The notes: generated by a model from the sequence alone, not told the origin. Positions 1 through 9,596 are shown, counted from the stretch's first letter. The stretch: 64,000 nucleotides of DNA from Sphingomonas_L flavalba_A (GCF_047553045.1 NZ_CP180208.1:186001-250000); one strand, 5' to 3'. Numbers and translations: made by a program.

Positions 1-1230
1 GCAGGGCGCGGTGTCGCCCGCCGCGTTGCAGCCGGGGATCGGCAGATAGGCGCGATAGCCCGGCGCATCCGGGTCCAGCGCTTGTTGTTCCCGCAACTGG
101 TCCATCGTCTGCGCGCGGAAAAAGGCGCGGACGAAGCGCTGGCCCTTGCCGTCGCGCAGCAGTTCAAAGCCAAGCGCCCCGCCCGGCGGAATGTCGTCTT
201 TCGGATAGCTCGGCACCTGCCAGTCAAGGCCGAGCAGGCTGCCGATATCGGCCAGGTTTGTGTCATGCCCGAACAGCAGGGTCATCCGGGCTCCGTCCGC
301 CCCGGCGGTCAACGCGCCAAGCATGCGCGAAACCAGCGGCCCTGCCGCGCGCTGCGCGACATAGGGCGATCCGTTCTCGTAGCGGAACTTGACCGGGTGG
401 AAGACCAGCAACTGTTCGATCTGGTCGCGGGTCACCCGGCCCCAGCCGACATCGCTCATCGGCATGCCTTCCAGATATTCGAGCAGCAGGGTCTGGCTGA
501 TCGTCGACCCGATCGCCAGCGGCCCTTCCAGGTCCGGCCGGTCATGCGGATGGGCGGCGAGCGTCGTCGGCAGGTCGGCCAGCGTACAGGCTTCGCCAGC
601 CCCGTTCGCCGCGCAGACCGTGGCTGAACAACAGCCAAGGACGGTGCCCAGCATGGTGATCTCGGTGTTGTAGGCGGCGGCCTCTGCCGGCATGCCACCG
701 GCCGGCGCCAGCGCCAGCGCCTCGGCATGGCCGCGCGCGCCGTCGAAATCGGCCGGACCGGAATCGAGCGGGTGGAAGATCGCGTCTTCCGGCCCTTCCT
801 TGGCCGGGTGGGCGACCGCGACGACGCAGCCGGGCAGCAAGGTTTCCAGATAGGCCTCGCCGGTCTTGATCGCGCGCTGCTTGGCGCTCGCCTCGGCATC
901 GACGGCGCCGGCGGCCAGGCAGCCATTGGCCGGGATCAGCCCGCGCTTTACATATTCGGCGCGGTCGGCGGTGCCGAGCAGGCGGATGCCGGCGGCGCCG
1001 CGTGGGGTCAGTAGGCCGTAATCGACCGGCCAGGCCGGCCACGGATCGCTGGCATAATTGGTGCCCTTCGCCGGGTCCTTGGTCGGCGGGCGGATGCCGT
1101 GCCGCATCACGAACACCACCCGTTCCAGCGCCATGTCGCTGGCGCCGGCCGGGCTGTCGGTCGCGGCGCAGCCGCCGGCGGCCAGCGTCGTCAGCGCAAC
1201 GCCGATCATGGCGCGAATGGCTGTGTGCAT
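1..1230 (-). CDS. Histidine acid phosphatase (phytase / glucose-1-phosphatase type), 3' end cut by window edge
   Basis: This exported phosphatase would remove phosphate groups from phytate or sugar phosphates through a phosphohistidine intermediate. The 410 visible residues begin with a short hydrophobic signal ending near Cys21, which could be a weak lipobox. The family motif RHGIRPP lies at residues 43-49 with its nucleophilic His, and the proton-donor HD pair is in GHDTNL at about 321-326. The reading frame is still open at base 1, so the C-terminus is missing. The start shown is ATG at 1230; an in-frame ATG at 1236 is equally possible because the run GGAGGGGAGG lies directly upstream. It begins 16-22 bases after the beta-propeller phytase stop and is almost certainly co-transcribed with it. 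Substrate choice among phytate, inositol phosphates and glucose-1-phosphate is inferred from context. Confidence 0.9.
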   Translation of the reverse strand, partial: MHTAIRAMIGVALTTLAAGGCAATDSPAGASDMALERVVFVMRHGIRPPTKDPAKGTNYASDPWPAWPVDYGLLTPRGAAGIRLLGTADRAEYVKRGLIPANGCLAAGAVDAEASAKQRAIKTGEAYLETLLPGCVVAVAHPAKEGPEDAIFHPLDSGPADFDGARGHAEALALAPAGGMPAEAAAYNTEITMLGTVLGCCSATVCAANGAGEACTLADLPTTLAAHPHDRPDLEGPLAIGSTISQTLLLEYLEGMPMSDVGWGRVTRDQIEQLLVFHPVKFRYENGSPYVAQRAAGPLVSRMLGALTAGADGARMTLLFGHDTNLADIGSLLGLDWQVPSYPKDDIPPGGALGFELLRDGKGQRFVRAFFRAQTMDQLREQQALDPDAPGYRAYLPIPGCNAAGDTAPC

Positions 1231-1252
1231 GGTCATCCTCCCCTCCGGCCGC

Positions 1253-3307
1253 TCAGCGGCTTTCCAGTTTCAGCGCGGCGGCGATGTCGGCCCAGCTGAC
1301 GATCTTGAAATTCTGCTTTTCGCCGGGCAGCACGTTGCGGCCGTCCTGCGCGACCATCGCGCCCTTTTCGAAACCGGGACCAAGCGGCAGGCTGGTCACG
1401 TCCAGTCCGTCGGTTTCCGAAATGCCGTCGATCCCGGTCGCGCCGTCGGCGACGACGGCGAAGGAACCGCGATAGGCGTTGGTGCCGTCGCGGTCGTAGA
1501 CGGCGTAGCTGTTATTGCCCTGGCTCGACACGACCAGATAGCCGCGCCCCTTGCCCAGATCATACAGCGACACGCCTTCCAGATCGTCCTTCAGCGACGG
1601 GTTGGCGGCGACCGAATCGACCTGCTTGCGGGTGTCCCCGGCCTTCGGTTCGGCGCCGACCCGCCACAGCGCGACATCCTCTTCGGCGATGTAGAGCGCG
1701 CCGTTGGCGTCGTCGGCGACACAGCCTTCGGTCTGCGACCCGAACCGGATGTCGCGCACCTGCCTGATCGCGATCTTGCCGTTCGGCCGGGAGACCAGTT
1801 CCCACTGGCGGTTCAGCCCGTCCGGGTCGCTGACGATCACATAGCTGCGGCCCGACTTGGCGCTGCGGTACATGCACAGGCCATAGGGGTCGGACAGGCC
1901 GGACGGCTGCAACCCGTCGGCAATGTCGATCAGCGCTCCGGTCGCGGTGTCCAGCCGGTATATCGCCACCGCCTTCCGCGTCCGGTCGCTGGCGGTGACC
2001 AGCACGATCGGCTTGCCGTCCAGCATGAACCCGTCGCGCAGGTCGACATTGTTCATCCGCCCGACCGGCGCGAAATGCACGACCTTGCCCTGCATGTCGT
2101 AGACATACAGCCCCGCCTTCTTGTCGGTGCCGATGATCAGGCTGGCGGCCGGGTCGGCCGGGTTGTGCCAGATCGCCGGGTCGTCCGCCGCGTCGCCGGC
2201 GGCGGCGACCGGCACCGTCTCCACCCGCGCGGTGACGGTCGGGAAGCGCGGCGCGACGCTGGTCGGCGGCAGCTCCGGCGTGCCGACCGCCAGGCCAAGC
2301 GGCGCGGCGAGCGCGTCGAACCCGACCAGCTTGTAATTGGCGCCGCCGGCCGCGTCCTCATCCGCCGCGATGAGCAGGCCGTGGCCGAACGCACTGCCCA
2401 GCGCGGCGCCGGTCGCGGCGAGGCCGCCCGGTTCCTTGACCGCCGCGCCGCCCGGGCCGGCCAGCGTCACCGCGCCGGCATAGGCGTCGTCCTTGTTGCG
2501 GTCGTACAGGAACAACCGGCCGGTCGATGCGTCGGACGCGATCAGCCAGCGCGCCGCCCCGGCGTTGTACAGCGCGACACCGCCCAGTTCCTCGCTGATC
2601 TGGCCGATGCGCGGCGCGTCGATCAACGCCGGCGACGAATCGGTTTCCGGGTCGCCGTTGAACCGCCACAGGCCGGTTGCCTGTTCGGCGACGTACAGTT
2701 TTCCGCTCACGTCGTCGGCGACACAATGCTTGATCTTGGTCGGCAGGGTGATGCGCCGCGCCTGGCGGGCGTCTACCTTGCCGTCGGGGGTCGCGTAGAC
2801 CATCCACTGATCGATCTCGCCGCCGTCGCCGACCGCGATCGCATAGAGCGCGGCGTCGGGCGCGTTGCGGAACAGGCAGACATTCTCGACCGCAAAGTCC
2901 AGCGGCACCGCCCGTGCGCCGACCTCGGTCAGCCGGTCGTCGCCCAGCGTGAAAAAGCGCAGGGTATTCGCCGCGCCGTCAGCGGAAACCACCAGTGTCC
3001 GCGCCGCGCCGCCCAGCATGAAACCGCCGCGCAGCGCGACGCCGACCGCCTCGCCGGCCTCCGCCGTGTCGAGCAGCCGGCCGTCGAGCGCGTGAACCTG
3101 CAATCCCTTGCCCTCGGCGGTGGTGACGATCCGGCTTGCTTCGGGCGCGGCCGGATCAACCGCGATTGCCGCCTGGTTGGCGTCGCCGCCGGGGGTGGCC
3201 TGCGTCTCGGCTGCCGCTGTCACCGTCGCCGGCTGGCTCTGGGCGATGCCGGCCGCCGGCACCAGCGCTGTCCCGACCAGCAGGCCGATCGTCGTTACCA
3301 GTTTCAT
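1253..3307 (-). CDS. Beta-propeller phytase, two-domain form, secreted
   Basis: The product is a calcium-type phytase that strips phosphates from phytate outside the cytoplasm. It is 684 residues, about twice a single propeller. Residues 1-22 form a signal peptide ending AIAQ-like. The C-terminal half holds the family signature DDPAIW at 375-380, followed by the NNVDLRDGF stretch and a CVADDANGALYIAEED segment. The N-terminal half repeats the layout in weaker form (CVADDVSGKLYVAEQ near 195-209) but lacks a clear DDPAIW copy. That fits known dual-domain phytases in which the first domain is incomplete and assists the second. The gene diverges from the TonB-dependent receptor at 3486 and is followed closely by the histidine acid phosphatase. 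The family call is strong. The product spectrum cannot be read from sequence. Confidence 0.92.
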   Translation of the reverse strand: MKLVTTIGLLVGTALVPAAGIAQSQPATVTAAAETQATPGGDANQAAIAVDPAAPEASRIVTTAEGKGLQVHALDGRLLDTAEAGEAVGVALRGGFMLGGAARTLVVSADGAANTLRFFTLGDDRLTEVGARAVPLDFAVENVCLFRNAPDAALYAIAVGDGGEIDQWMVYATPDGKVDARQARRITLPTKIKHCVADDVSGKLYVAEQATGLWRFNGDPETDSSPALIDAPRIGQISEELGGVALYNAGAARWLIASDASTGRLFLYDRNKDDAYAGAVTLAGPGGAAVKEPGGLAATGAALGSAFGHGLLIAADEDAAGGANYKLVGFDALAAPLGLAVGTPELPPTSVAPRFPTVTARVETVPVAAAGDAADDPAIWHNPADPAASLIIGTDKKAGLYVYDMQGKVVHFAPVGRMNNVDLRDGFMLDGKPIVLVTASDRTRKAVAIYRLDTATGALIDIADGLQPSGLSDPYGLCMYRSAKSGRSYVIVSDPDGLNRQWELVSRPNGKIAIRQVRDIRFGSQTEGCVADDANGALYIAEEDVALWRVGAEPKAGDTRKQVDSVAANPSLKDDLEGVSLYDLGKGRGYLVVSSQGNNSYAVYDRDGTNAYRGSFAVVADGATGIDGISETDGLDVTSLPLGPGFEKGAMVAQDGRNVLPGEKQNFKIVSWADIAAALKLESR

Positions 3308-3391
3308 CCCTCTCTCCCGCGCTGTCAGGCTGTCATCGCCGCTTCATTTCGCCTGCGCAGAGTAAGTGCGTGCGAAAAATATGCAAGAACT

Positions 3392-3432
3392 ATTCTAAAT
3401 ATGTTGCAAAATAGAATTTTCATTCATACTAT
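3392..3432. promoter_or_regulatory. Candidate operator and promoter between the phytase and receptor genes
   Basis: This AT-rich stretch lies in the divergent phytase/receptor gap. ATTCTA at 3392-3397 and TAGAAT at 3412-3417 form an inverted repeat. The second half overlaps TTGCAA (3404-3409), which sits 17 bases before TACTAT (3427-3432), a weak sigma-70-like pair reading toward the receptor. The same hexamers recur in both promoter gaps of the inositol genes, suggesting a shared regulator. This is pattern evidence only. Confidence 0.35.
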
Positions 3433-3485
3433 CTCCTGGACGAATCGCACCGAGCCAAGAGTGCGGGGCGGATATGGAGGGCAAG

Positions 3486-6020
3486 ATGGCTGCTGATCTC
3501 GGGGCGTGTGTAAAGGCGTTGATGCTGACGACAGGGCTTGTCGGTCTGGCGCCGGCCATGGCCCAGGGTGGGGGCGGCCCGGACGATATCGTTGTCACTG
3601 GTCGTCGTGCCGCAGATCGCGCGGCCATCGAGGAAAAGCGGCAGTCCGACAATCAGGTTGATGCGGTGCGCGGCGACGACGTCGGCCGCCTGCCGGACCA
3701 GAATGTCGCGGAAGCGGTGCGCCGCCTTCCGGGCCTGTCGGTCGCCAACGATCAGGGCGAGGGCCGATACCTTACGGTCCGCGGCGTCGGCCCGGAATTG
3801 CTGAACGTCACGCTGAACGGCCAGTCGGCGCCGGCGCCGGAACCGGACGGCCGCCAGGTCAAGCTGGACGACATCCCTTCCGCGCTGATCGGTTCGGTCA
3901 CCGTGGTCAAGACGCTGACGCCGGACCTCGACGCCAACGCGATTGCCGGTCAGGCCAATATCCAGACGCTGACGGCGTTCGACCGCAACAAGACCTTCGT
4001 TACCGGCAAGGCGGCGGTCGGCTATTATCAAGCCAACCACAAGAAGCCGTATGAGGTCGACCTGACCGCCGGCGCGCTGTTCGGCGCCAACAAGGAATTC
4101 GGCGCGGTGCTGTCGTTCAGCCGGTCGGATCGCAAACTGCGGGCCGACAATGTCGGCGCGTCGGAAAACTGGGTGGACGTCAACGGCTTCGTCATTCCCG
4201 ACGAATTCAGCATCCGTCGTTATTCGACCCACCGCACCCGCACCGGCGCCGTCGCCAATTTCGACTGGCGGCCGAGCACCGACGTCAAGACTTTCCTGCG
4301 CTTCACCTATTCCAAATACGAAGACAGCGAATCGCGCCAGCATTTCGGCGCCCAGTTGCCGGTCGACGACCCGGCGGAAATCACCAACCAGACGGCGACC
4401 AGCGGCGACTACGCCAATGGCAGCGCCGACCGGCGCGTCCGTACCCGTCAGGAAGCGACGAGCAGCTTCTCCGCCTCGACCGGCGGCGAATTCATGCTCG
4501 GCGACAGCCAGTTGAACGTCGAAGGCACCTATTCGCGCGCCCGCAAGCGCGATCCGCATCGCGACGAATGGACGTTCAAGGCCAAGAAGATCGGCGGCAG
4601 CTACGAATTCGACGATTATATGGTCGACGTCTCGCCGCTCGCGGCCGCCTATGACCCGTCGAAATTCACCGCGTCGAAGGCCAAGTACGAAAACCGGCTG
4701 GCGCTGGAAAATCTGTATCAGGCGCGGATCGACTTCCGCACCCCGCTGGAAATCGGCGACAGCGCCTATTTCAAGACCGGCGCGAAATATGTCGATCGCC
4801 GCAAGAGCAACGACAAGGAAAATCGTACCTACGGGACCAAGGGGCCAATGACCGCCGCCGACGTGGTCGGCGCCGATGTCGGCAACATCTACAAGGGCAC
4901 CGCCTATCCGTTCGGCTCCGGTATCGACGCGGCGGCGGCCGATGCCTACTTCGCCGCCCATCAGGGGGAATTCAAGATCGACGACGAAGGCTCGATCTCG
5001 GACAGCCTCGCCGGCGACTATCGCATCCGCGAACGGGTGCTTGCCGGTTATGTGATGGCCAGCGCCAGGTTCGGCGCCTTCACCATCGTGCCGGGTGTCC
5101 GCATGGAGCGCACGCGCGGCCATTTCGCCGGCAAGACGGTGACCGATACCTCGACCTACGATCAGGGCTTCGACAGCTTCGGCCGGCGCAGCTACACGGA
5201 CTTTTTCCCCGGCATCAACCTGCGCTTTGATCCGGCGCCGGGGCTGACGATGCGCGGCGCGGTTACCCGGGCGATCGGCCGGCCGAATTACGAAGACATC
5301 GCGCCCTATGTGCTGGTCAATGCCGGGGACAAGGAAGTCAGCCTCGGCAACCCCGACCTCAATCCGCTCTATGCGACCAATTTCGACGCCGCGATCGAAT
5401 ATTACATCGGCAAGCAGGGCATCCTGTCCGCGGCCTTCTTCCACAAGCGGATCGAAAACCCGATCTTCCTGACCGGGCGGACCGTGGTCGGCGGCACCTA
5501 TGCCGGCCAGACGCTGCCGACCGCCTTCGTCACCCAGCCGCAAAACGCGGACGAAGCACGGGTCACCGGGCTTGAACTGAACGCGCAGATGGAATTGAGC
5601 TTCCTGCCGTCGCCGCTCGACGGGTTCAGCGTCGGCGCCAGCATGACCTTCGTCAAATCGCGGGCGACCGGCATCCCCGACCGCGCCGACGCGGTCCGGC
5701 TTGCCAACCAGTCAAATCGCGTCGCTTCCGCCCAGCTCACCTACGAAAAATACGGCATCTCGGCGCGTGTCGCCTACACTTACCGGTCGCGCTACCTCGA
5801 TACCGTCGGGGAAACCCGCGCCGGCGATCAGTATGTCGACAACTTCAACCAGTTCGATGCCCGCATCGGCTATGCGGTCACCCCCAACTTCAATATCTTC
5901 GTCGAAGGGGCGAACCTGAACGACGAACCGCAGCGCCGCTTTATCGGCATCCCGCGGCATATGGTTGAGATCGAACGCTACGGCTGGTCGGCGAAAACCG
6001 GCGTACAGCTTAGCTTCTAG
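3486..6020 (+). CDS. TonB-dependent outer-membrane receptor
   Basis: This is a gated outer-membrane barrel that would import a large or scarce ligand with energy from TonB. The start at 3486 is preferred over the ATG at 3474 because GGAGGG at 3476-3481 lies 4 bases before it; it gives 844 residues. A signal peptide ends near APAMAQ, followed by a short TonB-box-like segment (DDIVVTG). The plug domain follows, with VAEAVRRLPG and VRGVGPELLNVTLNG. The barrel ends in the typical terminal Phe (VQLSF). It matches the large Caulobacter/sphingomonad receptor class. Being divergent from two phytases, its ligand may be phytate, an inositol phosphate or a metal-phytate complex. That ligand is inference; iron complexes or oligosaccharides are alternatives. 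Confidence 0.9.
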   Translation: MAADLGACVKALMLTTGLVGLAPAMAQGGGGPDDIVVTGRRAADRAAIEEKRQSDNQVDAVRGDDVGRLPDQNVAEAVRRLPGLSVANDQGEGRYLTVRGVGPELLNVTLNGQSAPAPEPDGRQVKLDDIPSALIGSVTVVKTLTPDLDANAIAGQANIQTLTAFDRNKTFVTGKAAVGYYQANHKKPYEVDLTAGALFGANKEFGAVLSFSRSDRKLRADNVGASENWVDVNGFVIPDEFSIRRYSTHRTRTGAVANFDWRPSTDVKTFLRFTYSKYEDSESRQHFGAQLPVDDPAEITNQTATSGDYANGSADRRVRTRQEATSSFSASTGGEFMLGDSQLNVEGTYSRARKRDPHRDEWTFKAKKIGGSYEFDDYMVDVSPLAAAYDPSKFTASKAKYENRLALENLYQARIDFRTPLEIGDSAYFKTGAKYVDRRKSNDKENRTYGTKGPMTAADVVGADVGNIYKGTAYPFGSGIDAAAADAYFAAHQGEFKIDDEGSISDSLAGDYRIRERVLAGYVMASARFGAFTIVPGVRMERTRGHFAGKTVTDTSTYDQGFDSFGRRSYTDFFPGINLRFDPAPGLTMRGAVTRAIGRPNYEDIAPYVLVNAGDKEVSLGNPDLNPLYATNFDAAIEYYIGKQGILSAAFFHKRIENPIFLTGRTVVGGTYAGQTLPTAFVTQPQNADEARVTGLELNAQMELSFLPSPLDGFSVGASMTFVKSRATGIPDRADAVRLANQSNRVASAQLTYEKYGISARVAYTYRSRYLDTVGETRAGDQYVDNFNQFDARIGYAVTPNFNIFVEGANLNDEPQRRFIGIPRHMVEIERYGWSAKTGVQLSF

Positions 6021-6064
6021 GCGGTTTCCGGGCCGGCTTCGATCCGGCGCCGGGTTCACTGGAC

Positions 6065-6096
6065 GGCCCCGGTCCGGCCCATGCCGGGCCGGGGCC
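6065..6096 (+). terminator. GC-rich hairpin after the receptor gene
   Basis: Bases 6065-6078 and 6083-6096 form a 14-pair stem with one G-T pair and a 4-base loop, 45 bases after the receptor stop. No T-run follows, so it may be a weak or attenuating terminator, or an mRNA 3'-end stabiliser before the transporter gene. Confidence 0.45.
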
Positions 6097-6148
6097 GGAA
6101 CGGCACCGGGTACAGCCGGGCCGTGGGCGAAGGGAGCGGGGGACGGCG

Positions 6149-7483
6149 ATGCTGCGCTATTTCGTGACCGGGCAGGATCGCCCCGTTCTGGCCGACAAGG
6201 CGGAAATCGACCGGCTCTACCGCCACCACCGCCTGCGGGTGATGATCGCCATCACCCTCGGTTACGGGCTGATCTACACCTGCCGCCTCGCCCTCGGCGT
6301 CGTCAAGAAACCGCTGATCGACGAAGGCATCTTCACCCCGGTCGAGCTGGGGATGATCGGTTCGGCGCTGTTCTATACCTATGCGCTCGGCAAGCTGGCC
6401 AACGGCTTCCTCGCCGATCACGCGAACGTTCGCCGTTTCCTGACCGTCACTTTCCTTGCCACCGCCCTTTGCAACATCGCGATGGGCGGCATCACCGTGC
6501 TCTGGGCGGCGGTGCTGGTCTGGGGCCTGAACGGCTGGTTCCAGAGCGCGGGCGCCCCCGCCGGCGTCGTCGCGATGACCGCCTGGTATTCGAACCGCGA
6601 ACGCGGGCGCATCTACGGGATCTGGAGCACCGCCCACTCGATCGGTGAGGGATTGACCTTCGTCATGGTCGGCGGGCTGGCCGCCGCCTTCGGCTGGCGC
6701 TACGGCTTCTGGGGGCCGGGTCTGCTCGGCCTGCTGACCGCCGCCGGTTGCTGGTGGCTGCTGCGCGACCGGCCGCAGACGCTTGGCCTGCCCCCGGTCG
6801 CCGAATGGCGCGGCGACCACCATGCCCATGTCGAACGCGGCACCGCGCGCAGCGTTCTGGCCACCCAGCTGTCGATCCTGAAGATCCCGGCAATCTGGGT
6901 GCTCGCCGTGGCCAGCGCGCTGACCTACGTCACCCGCTATGCGATCGACAGCTGGGGCGTGCTCTATCTGCAGGAAGTGCGCGGCTACAGTCTGCCGATG
7001 GCCGGTACGCTGCTGATGCTTAGTACCCTGGCGGGTATCGTCGGTGCGATCGCCTTCGGCTTCATTTCCGACAAATGGTTCGCTACCCGCCGCCCGCCCG
7101 CCAACCTGCTGTTCGCCGTGCTTGAACTGATCGGCCTGCTGCTGATCTTCTTCGGCCCGGCGAGCACGCCGATGTTGGTTCTCGGCATGCTGCTGTTCGG
7201 CATGGGGCTGACCGGCCTCGTCACCTCGCTCGGTGGCCTGTTCGCGGTCGACATTGCGCCGAAACGGGTGGCCGGCGCGGCGATGGGGGTGATCGGCGTG
7301 TTCAGCTATGTCGGCGCCGCGGTGCAGGAACATGTCTCCGGCGCGCTGATCGAAGGCGGCATGCGGATCGTCGACGGCCAGCGCCATTACGATTTCGGCC
7401 CGGTCATCTGGTTCTGGATCGGCGCCTCGGTGCTGTCGATGCTGCTGGCTGCCAGCCTGTGGCGGACCCATCTCTCCGATTGA
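6149..7483 (+). CDS. Organophosphate:phosphate antiporter (GlpT/UhpT-type MFS)
   Basis: The product is an inner-membrane carrier of 444 residues with about 12 membrane segments. It belongs to the OPA group, which exchanges a phosphorylated organic compound for inorganic phosphate. The residues that bind phosphate in GlpT/UhpT can be recognised: Arg46 in YTCRLAL of the first helix, His163 in STAHSIGEG and Arg263 in YVTRYAIDSW of the seventh helix. A purine-rich ribosome site (GGGAGCGGGGGA) precedes the ATG. It follows the phytase-linked receptor on the same strand. With an inositol monophosphatase later in the block, its cargo could be an inositol monophosphate made by the phytases; glycerol-3-phosphate or hexose phosphates are the classical alternatives. 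The family call is firm, the cargo is inferred. Confidence 0.88.
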   Translation: MLRYFVTGQDRPVLADKAEIDRLYRHHRLRVMIAITLGYGLIYTCRLALGVVKKPLIDEGIFTPVELGMIGSALFYTYALGKLANGFLADHANVRRFLTVTFLATALCNIAMGGITVLWAAVLVWGLNGWFQSAGAPAGVVAMTAWYSNRERGRIYGIWSTAHSIGEGLTFVMVGGLAAAFGWRYGFWGPGLLGLLTAAGCWWLLRDRPQTLGLPPVAEWRGDHHAHVERGTARSVLATQLSILKIPAIWVLAVASALTYVTRYAIDSWGVLYLQEVRGYSLPMAGTLLMLSTLAGIVGAIAFGFISDKWFATRRPPANLLFAVLELIGLLLIFFGPASTPMLVLGMLLFGMGLTGLVTSLGGLFAVDIAPKRVAGAAMGVIGVFSYVGAAVQEHVSGALIEGGMRIVDGQRHYDFGPVIWFWIGASVLSMLLAASLWRTHLSD

Positions 7484-7494
7484 GCCGGCCCCGC

Positions 7495-9516
7495 TCACCC
7501 GCCGAACGCCCGCCGGACGGTGAACAGCACGGTCGGCGTCGTCGCCGTCCGCCGCGTCTCGGTCTTGTCGGGGGCGGCCAGGCTGCGCGCGCCGGCATAT
7601 TTGCGCCGGGTCTCGGCAAAGGACAGGCCGGTCAGATTGACGGCCTCCAGCCGCAGGCGCCAGGCCGGGCCGGGCCGGTATTCGACATGCGCGTCGAACC
7701 GGAAACCGCGCGCCTTGGTGCGGATCTCGTCCAGCCGGTATTCGCGCTTCAGCTCGGCCATCCGCATATCCGCGCCCCAGCTTATCGCACCGCCGGGCAG
7801 GTCGTGGATCAGGCTGATCGTGCCGGTCACCGGCTTGTCGCCGGAAATCCAGCGGCGCGCGCCGGTCACCGGGTCGTCGACCCGGCTTCGGGTCAGCGTC
7901 ACGTTCGATACGATCCGCGCCCCGGCCATGCCGAGCGGCGTCAGCGGCAGGGTGGTTTCGGCGGTCAGCGTGTCGCGGCTGCCGCGGCCGATATTGCCGA
8001 TCGCGTCGAACGGCACCCCCTGGTCGTGGCGCACGACATGGTCGACGACGTCGCTGATCCGTTCATGCGCCGCGCGCAGCACGATCGCGCCGTCGCCGGC
8101 GAAACGGTGTTCGTAGGTCGCGGTGACCGTCCAGCTGCGCGGCGGCCGCAGGTCGACCGCCCCGGCGTTGATCTCGCCCCGGTCGAGCGAGGCGGACGCG
8201 ACGAAGTCGTTGAAATCGAGCTGGCCGACGTCGCGCTGCACCGCCAGCCGGATCTGATCGCCGCCGCCCAGCGCGCGGGTCAGCGCCAGCCTCGGCTTCC
8301 AGTAAGTGAAGCGCCGGTCGAGCACCGCGTCGCCGCGCTGGCGCAGCCCCGATCGCTCCAGCCGCAGCGCCGGTTCGACGGTCAGCCGGGCGAACGGGCG
8401 CCAGGTCGCGCCCAGCGACGCCTCAACGCGCTGCTCCTCGACCCGGCTGTTCGATCCGGGCACCGGCACCGGCGCGCCGTTGGCGAACAGCGCGGCGCTG
8501 CCGTCGGCGCTGTTGATCGCGCCCTCGATCGCCGCGTCGATCGCCAGCGTTCCGCGTTCGCGGCGCAGCGACAGCCGCGCGATGCTTTCCGCCGTGTCGC
8601 TGCGCTGGGTGAAATGTTCGCTGTCGCTGCCCTCGGTCGCGGTCGAATCGAACCGCAGCCGGCCGATGCGGCGGATCACCAGCGCCTCGATCCGGCTGTC
8701 GGCGCCGATCGGATGGCGGTACTGCGCGCCTGCCTCGCCCTCGGTCAGCGTCTCGCGCTCGCGCACAGCCTCCGCGCCGGTGTCGACATCTTCCCGCTTG
8801 CGCGCGCGGCTGACGCTGGCGTTGGTGGACAGCGTGCCGCCGGCCAGTGGCGTGTCCCAGGCGCCGCGCCCGGCCACGGTCTGCACCGTTTCCCATTTGC
8901 GGCGCGGCTGCTGCCGGGTGACCACCCCGGCCGCGTCGATCGTCCGGGTCGTGCCGCGCCCGGCATCCTCGTCGATCTCGGTGGTGATCCCGATTGCGCC
9001 TTCGATCCGCCGGGCGCCGGACTGGCGCGACGCCTCCAGCGTGACGACAGGGCGCAGGACATGGTCGTTGGCCGCGACCGCGCCGGCGGTGATCGCGGCG
9101 TGGCGGCTGGCGGTGGTCGCGCGCACGACATTGGCGACGACGTCGCGCCCGCCCATCGCGATCCCCGGCGCGCCGCCGCGGATCAGTTCGATCCGCGCCA
9201 CCGCCGCCGCCGGTATCCGGCGCAGCAGGTCCTCCAGCGACTCCGCCTTGGTCGACGGCGGCTTGCCGTCGAACAGGATATTGCCCGCCGCCTCGGCATA
9301 GCCGCGCACCTCGGCATCGGCGTCGACGATCGCGAAGCCGGGCAAGCGCCGGATCATGTCGAGCGCGTCGTTCGGCCGCGAACCGGCGAAGAAGTCGGGC
9401 GTGAACACCAGCACGCCGCTGGCGGCGGCGGGTTCGGCGGCGGGCGCGGCGATCGCGGGTGTGCCGGCAAGCAGCAGCACCGTCACGGTTCCGGTGGTGA
9501 ATCTGTTGGCTCCCAT
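7495..9516 (-). CDS. TonB-dependent receptor-like outer-membrane protein
   Basis: This 673-residue protein has a signal peptide (cleavage near AIAAP), then a plug-like domain with NDALDMIRRLPGF, ILFDGKPP and IELIRGGAPGIAMGGRDVVANVV. A predicted barrel with alternating aromatic and arginine-rich strands follows. It is shorter than the 844-residue receptor upstream and ends in TVRRAFGG rather than a terminal aromatic residue. It converges with the antiporter gene (11-base gap) and diverges from the PepSY/two-component genes, which may control it. The ligand is unknown. Members of this shorter class are often annotated simply as TonB-dependent receptor plug proteins. Confidence 0.8.
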   Translation of the reverse strand: MGANRFTTGTVTVLLLAGTPAIAAPAAEPAAASGVLVFTPDFFAGSRPNDALDMIRRLPGFAIVDADAEVRGYAEAAGNILFDGKPPSTKAESLEDLLRRIPAAAVARIELIRGGAPGIAMGGRDVVANVVRATTASRHAAITAGAVAANDHVLRPVVTLEASRQSGARRIEGAIGITTEIDEDAGRGTTRTIDAAGVVTRQQPRRKWETVQTVAGRGAWDTPLAGGTLSTNASVSRARKREDVDTGAEAVRERETLTEGEAGAQYRHPIGADSRIEALVIRRIGRLRFDSTATEGSDSEHFTQRSDTAESIARLSLRRERGTLAIDAAIEGAINSADGSAALFANGAPVPVPGSNSRVEEQRVEASLGATWRPFARLTVEPALRLERSGLRQRGDAVLDRRFTYWKPRLALTRALGGGDQIRLAVQRDVGQLDFNDFVASASLDRGEINAGAVDLRPPRSWTVTATYEHRFAGDGAIVLRAAHERISDVVDHVVRHDQGVPFDAIGNIGRGSRDTLTAETTLPLTPLGMAGARIVSNVTLTRSRVDDPVTGARRWISGDKPVTGTISLIHDLPGGAISWGADMRMAELKREYRLDEIRTKARGFRFDAHVEYRPGPAWRLRLEAVNLTGLSFAETRRKYAGARSLAAPDKTETRRTATTPTVLFTVRRAFGG

Positions 9517-9596
9517 GCCGGCGGTGATAGGCGCCGGGTGCTGACGCCCCGCCGCCGCCGGCCGTCAGCCGGATGTCAGCGGCGCCTGGTTAGGCA

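Noticed and set aside
1058..3496. Long open frame on the plus strand opposite the beta-propeller phytase
   Set aside because: Arg/Gly/Asp-rich translation with no domain, typical of the mirror frame of a GC-rich gene; the minus-strand phytase explains the DNA.
3429..5543. 704-codon minus-strand frame opposite the TonB receptor
   Set aside because: No recognisable domains and low-complexity composition; the receptor on the other strand is unmistakable.
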